Below, piece by piece: positions 63,571 to 64,000 of a stretch of DNA of 64,000 bases (position 1 is its first letter; each line of letters begins with the position of its first letter). The DNA is from Sinohyriopsis cumingii (Eukaryota > Mollusca > Bivalvia > Unionida > Unionidae), in NCBI GenBank assembly GCA_028554795.2, contig JAPYKE020000555.1:364764-428763 (forward strand). The letters are read 5' to 3'. A program made the translations under genes and the position numbers. The notes under the pieces are model-generated. The model was not told the DNA's origin and ran no database searches. It worked only from the letters and a program-made list of their open reading frames with translations.

Positions 63571-64000
63571 CTGCGAAGTTGAAGTTTATGACATGGTGAG
63601 TGGTTACATAATAAATTTGACACATACATTATTGCTAATGATTTCCATGCTTGTTTAGTAATCAACGGAATGATGGGGCAGATTGTGAAGTAATATAATC
63701 AGCTTATTTACCTTTTTCCATGCAATATACCAACTGACAACTTGACTTGAAGAAGCAGAAATTTTGATCTTTAATTCTTTACCTTGACAGACATTTTTCA
63801 CGTCCCTACATGTGTATGTGCACCATGTTTAGATGCTGTAACAATTACACCGGCAGGATTATGTAGTACTCATTGTACGTCAGTTTCGTCCCCCCGTCCG
63901 ACTCACAATCTCTTTAGCGCAACAGGCCCTACATTATTTTGATCTTTTGACATGACACTTGCCAAATATTATGATCATCGCGTCTGAAGATGCACATTTT
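63571..64000. other. Host DNA, probable intron
   Basis: No coding region or repeat terminus recognised. It would be intronic or upstream of the minus-strand exon at 62881-63570. Confidence 0.35.

Overview
The window looks like nuclear DNA of an invertebrate animal, most likely a mollusc. It has AT-rich host sequence with intron-like splice borders, an RNase H-bearing LINE with an (AATC)n tail, a tRNA-derived SINE, TA-flanked MITEs, and few or no complete host genes. The mollusc call rests on remembered similarity of the SINE and LINE 3' ends to bivalve repeats and is an inference.

The left half (1-34746) is dominated by one Polinton/Maverick-like endogenous virus-transposon in three tandem copies. 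Copy C (19540-34746, 15,207 bp) is structurally complete. It has 571-bp terminal inverted repeats that begin AG and end CT, flanked by a 5-bp target duplication ACCCA. Its genes run: a zinc protein inside the TIR; a coiled-coil protein; a jelly-roll major capsid protein; a small basic virion protein; an adenain-like protease; a fibre protein with a phage tail-fibre motif; a membrane protein; a large penton-like protein; an orphan gene; an array of hairpin-forming repeats; an HNH nuclease; a second zinc protein; a DNA polymerase B fused to an SF1 helicase with a C-terminal Cys/His nuclease-like domain; an RVE integrase; a phospholipase A2 protein; an A32/FtsK-type packaging ATPase; and the second TIR with its own zinc gene. 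Copies A (1-6649, cut by the window edge) and B (8381-17808) stop at exactly the same base inside the polymerase gene. Each is joined to the same 1.73-kb piece of left flank, so they are segmental duplications of an 11.2-kb unit and not separate insertions.

The most unusual points are the polymerase-helicase-nuclease fusion, a terminal 150-nt palindrome with internal arms that resembles a parvoviral hairpin end, a zinc protein gene carried in both TIRs with an internal paralogue, and a TATA-like motif directly against almost every start codon. The element is probably no longer autonomous. Its capsid gene seems to lack the first jelly roll, and frameshifts or stops interrupt the penton-like, HNH, polymerase-helicase and phospholipase genes, several of them shared by all copies.

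The right half (34747-64000) is host DNA with nested repeats. A MITE is split by a decayed LINE with a perfect 12-bp target duplication, and a second MITE of the same family lies 1.5 kb away. A foldback element follows. From about 44.6 to 50.7 kb lies a heavily decayed Polinton of a different lineage, with integrase, penton, minor capsid, hexon-type capsid and adenain fragments. Then come a minisatellite, an RNase H LINE fragment, a lone ATPase fragment related to the left-hand element (57.1 kb), a SINE with a perfect 15-bp target duplication, and one probable host exon near the right end.
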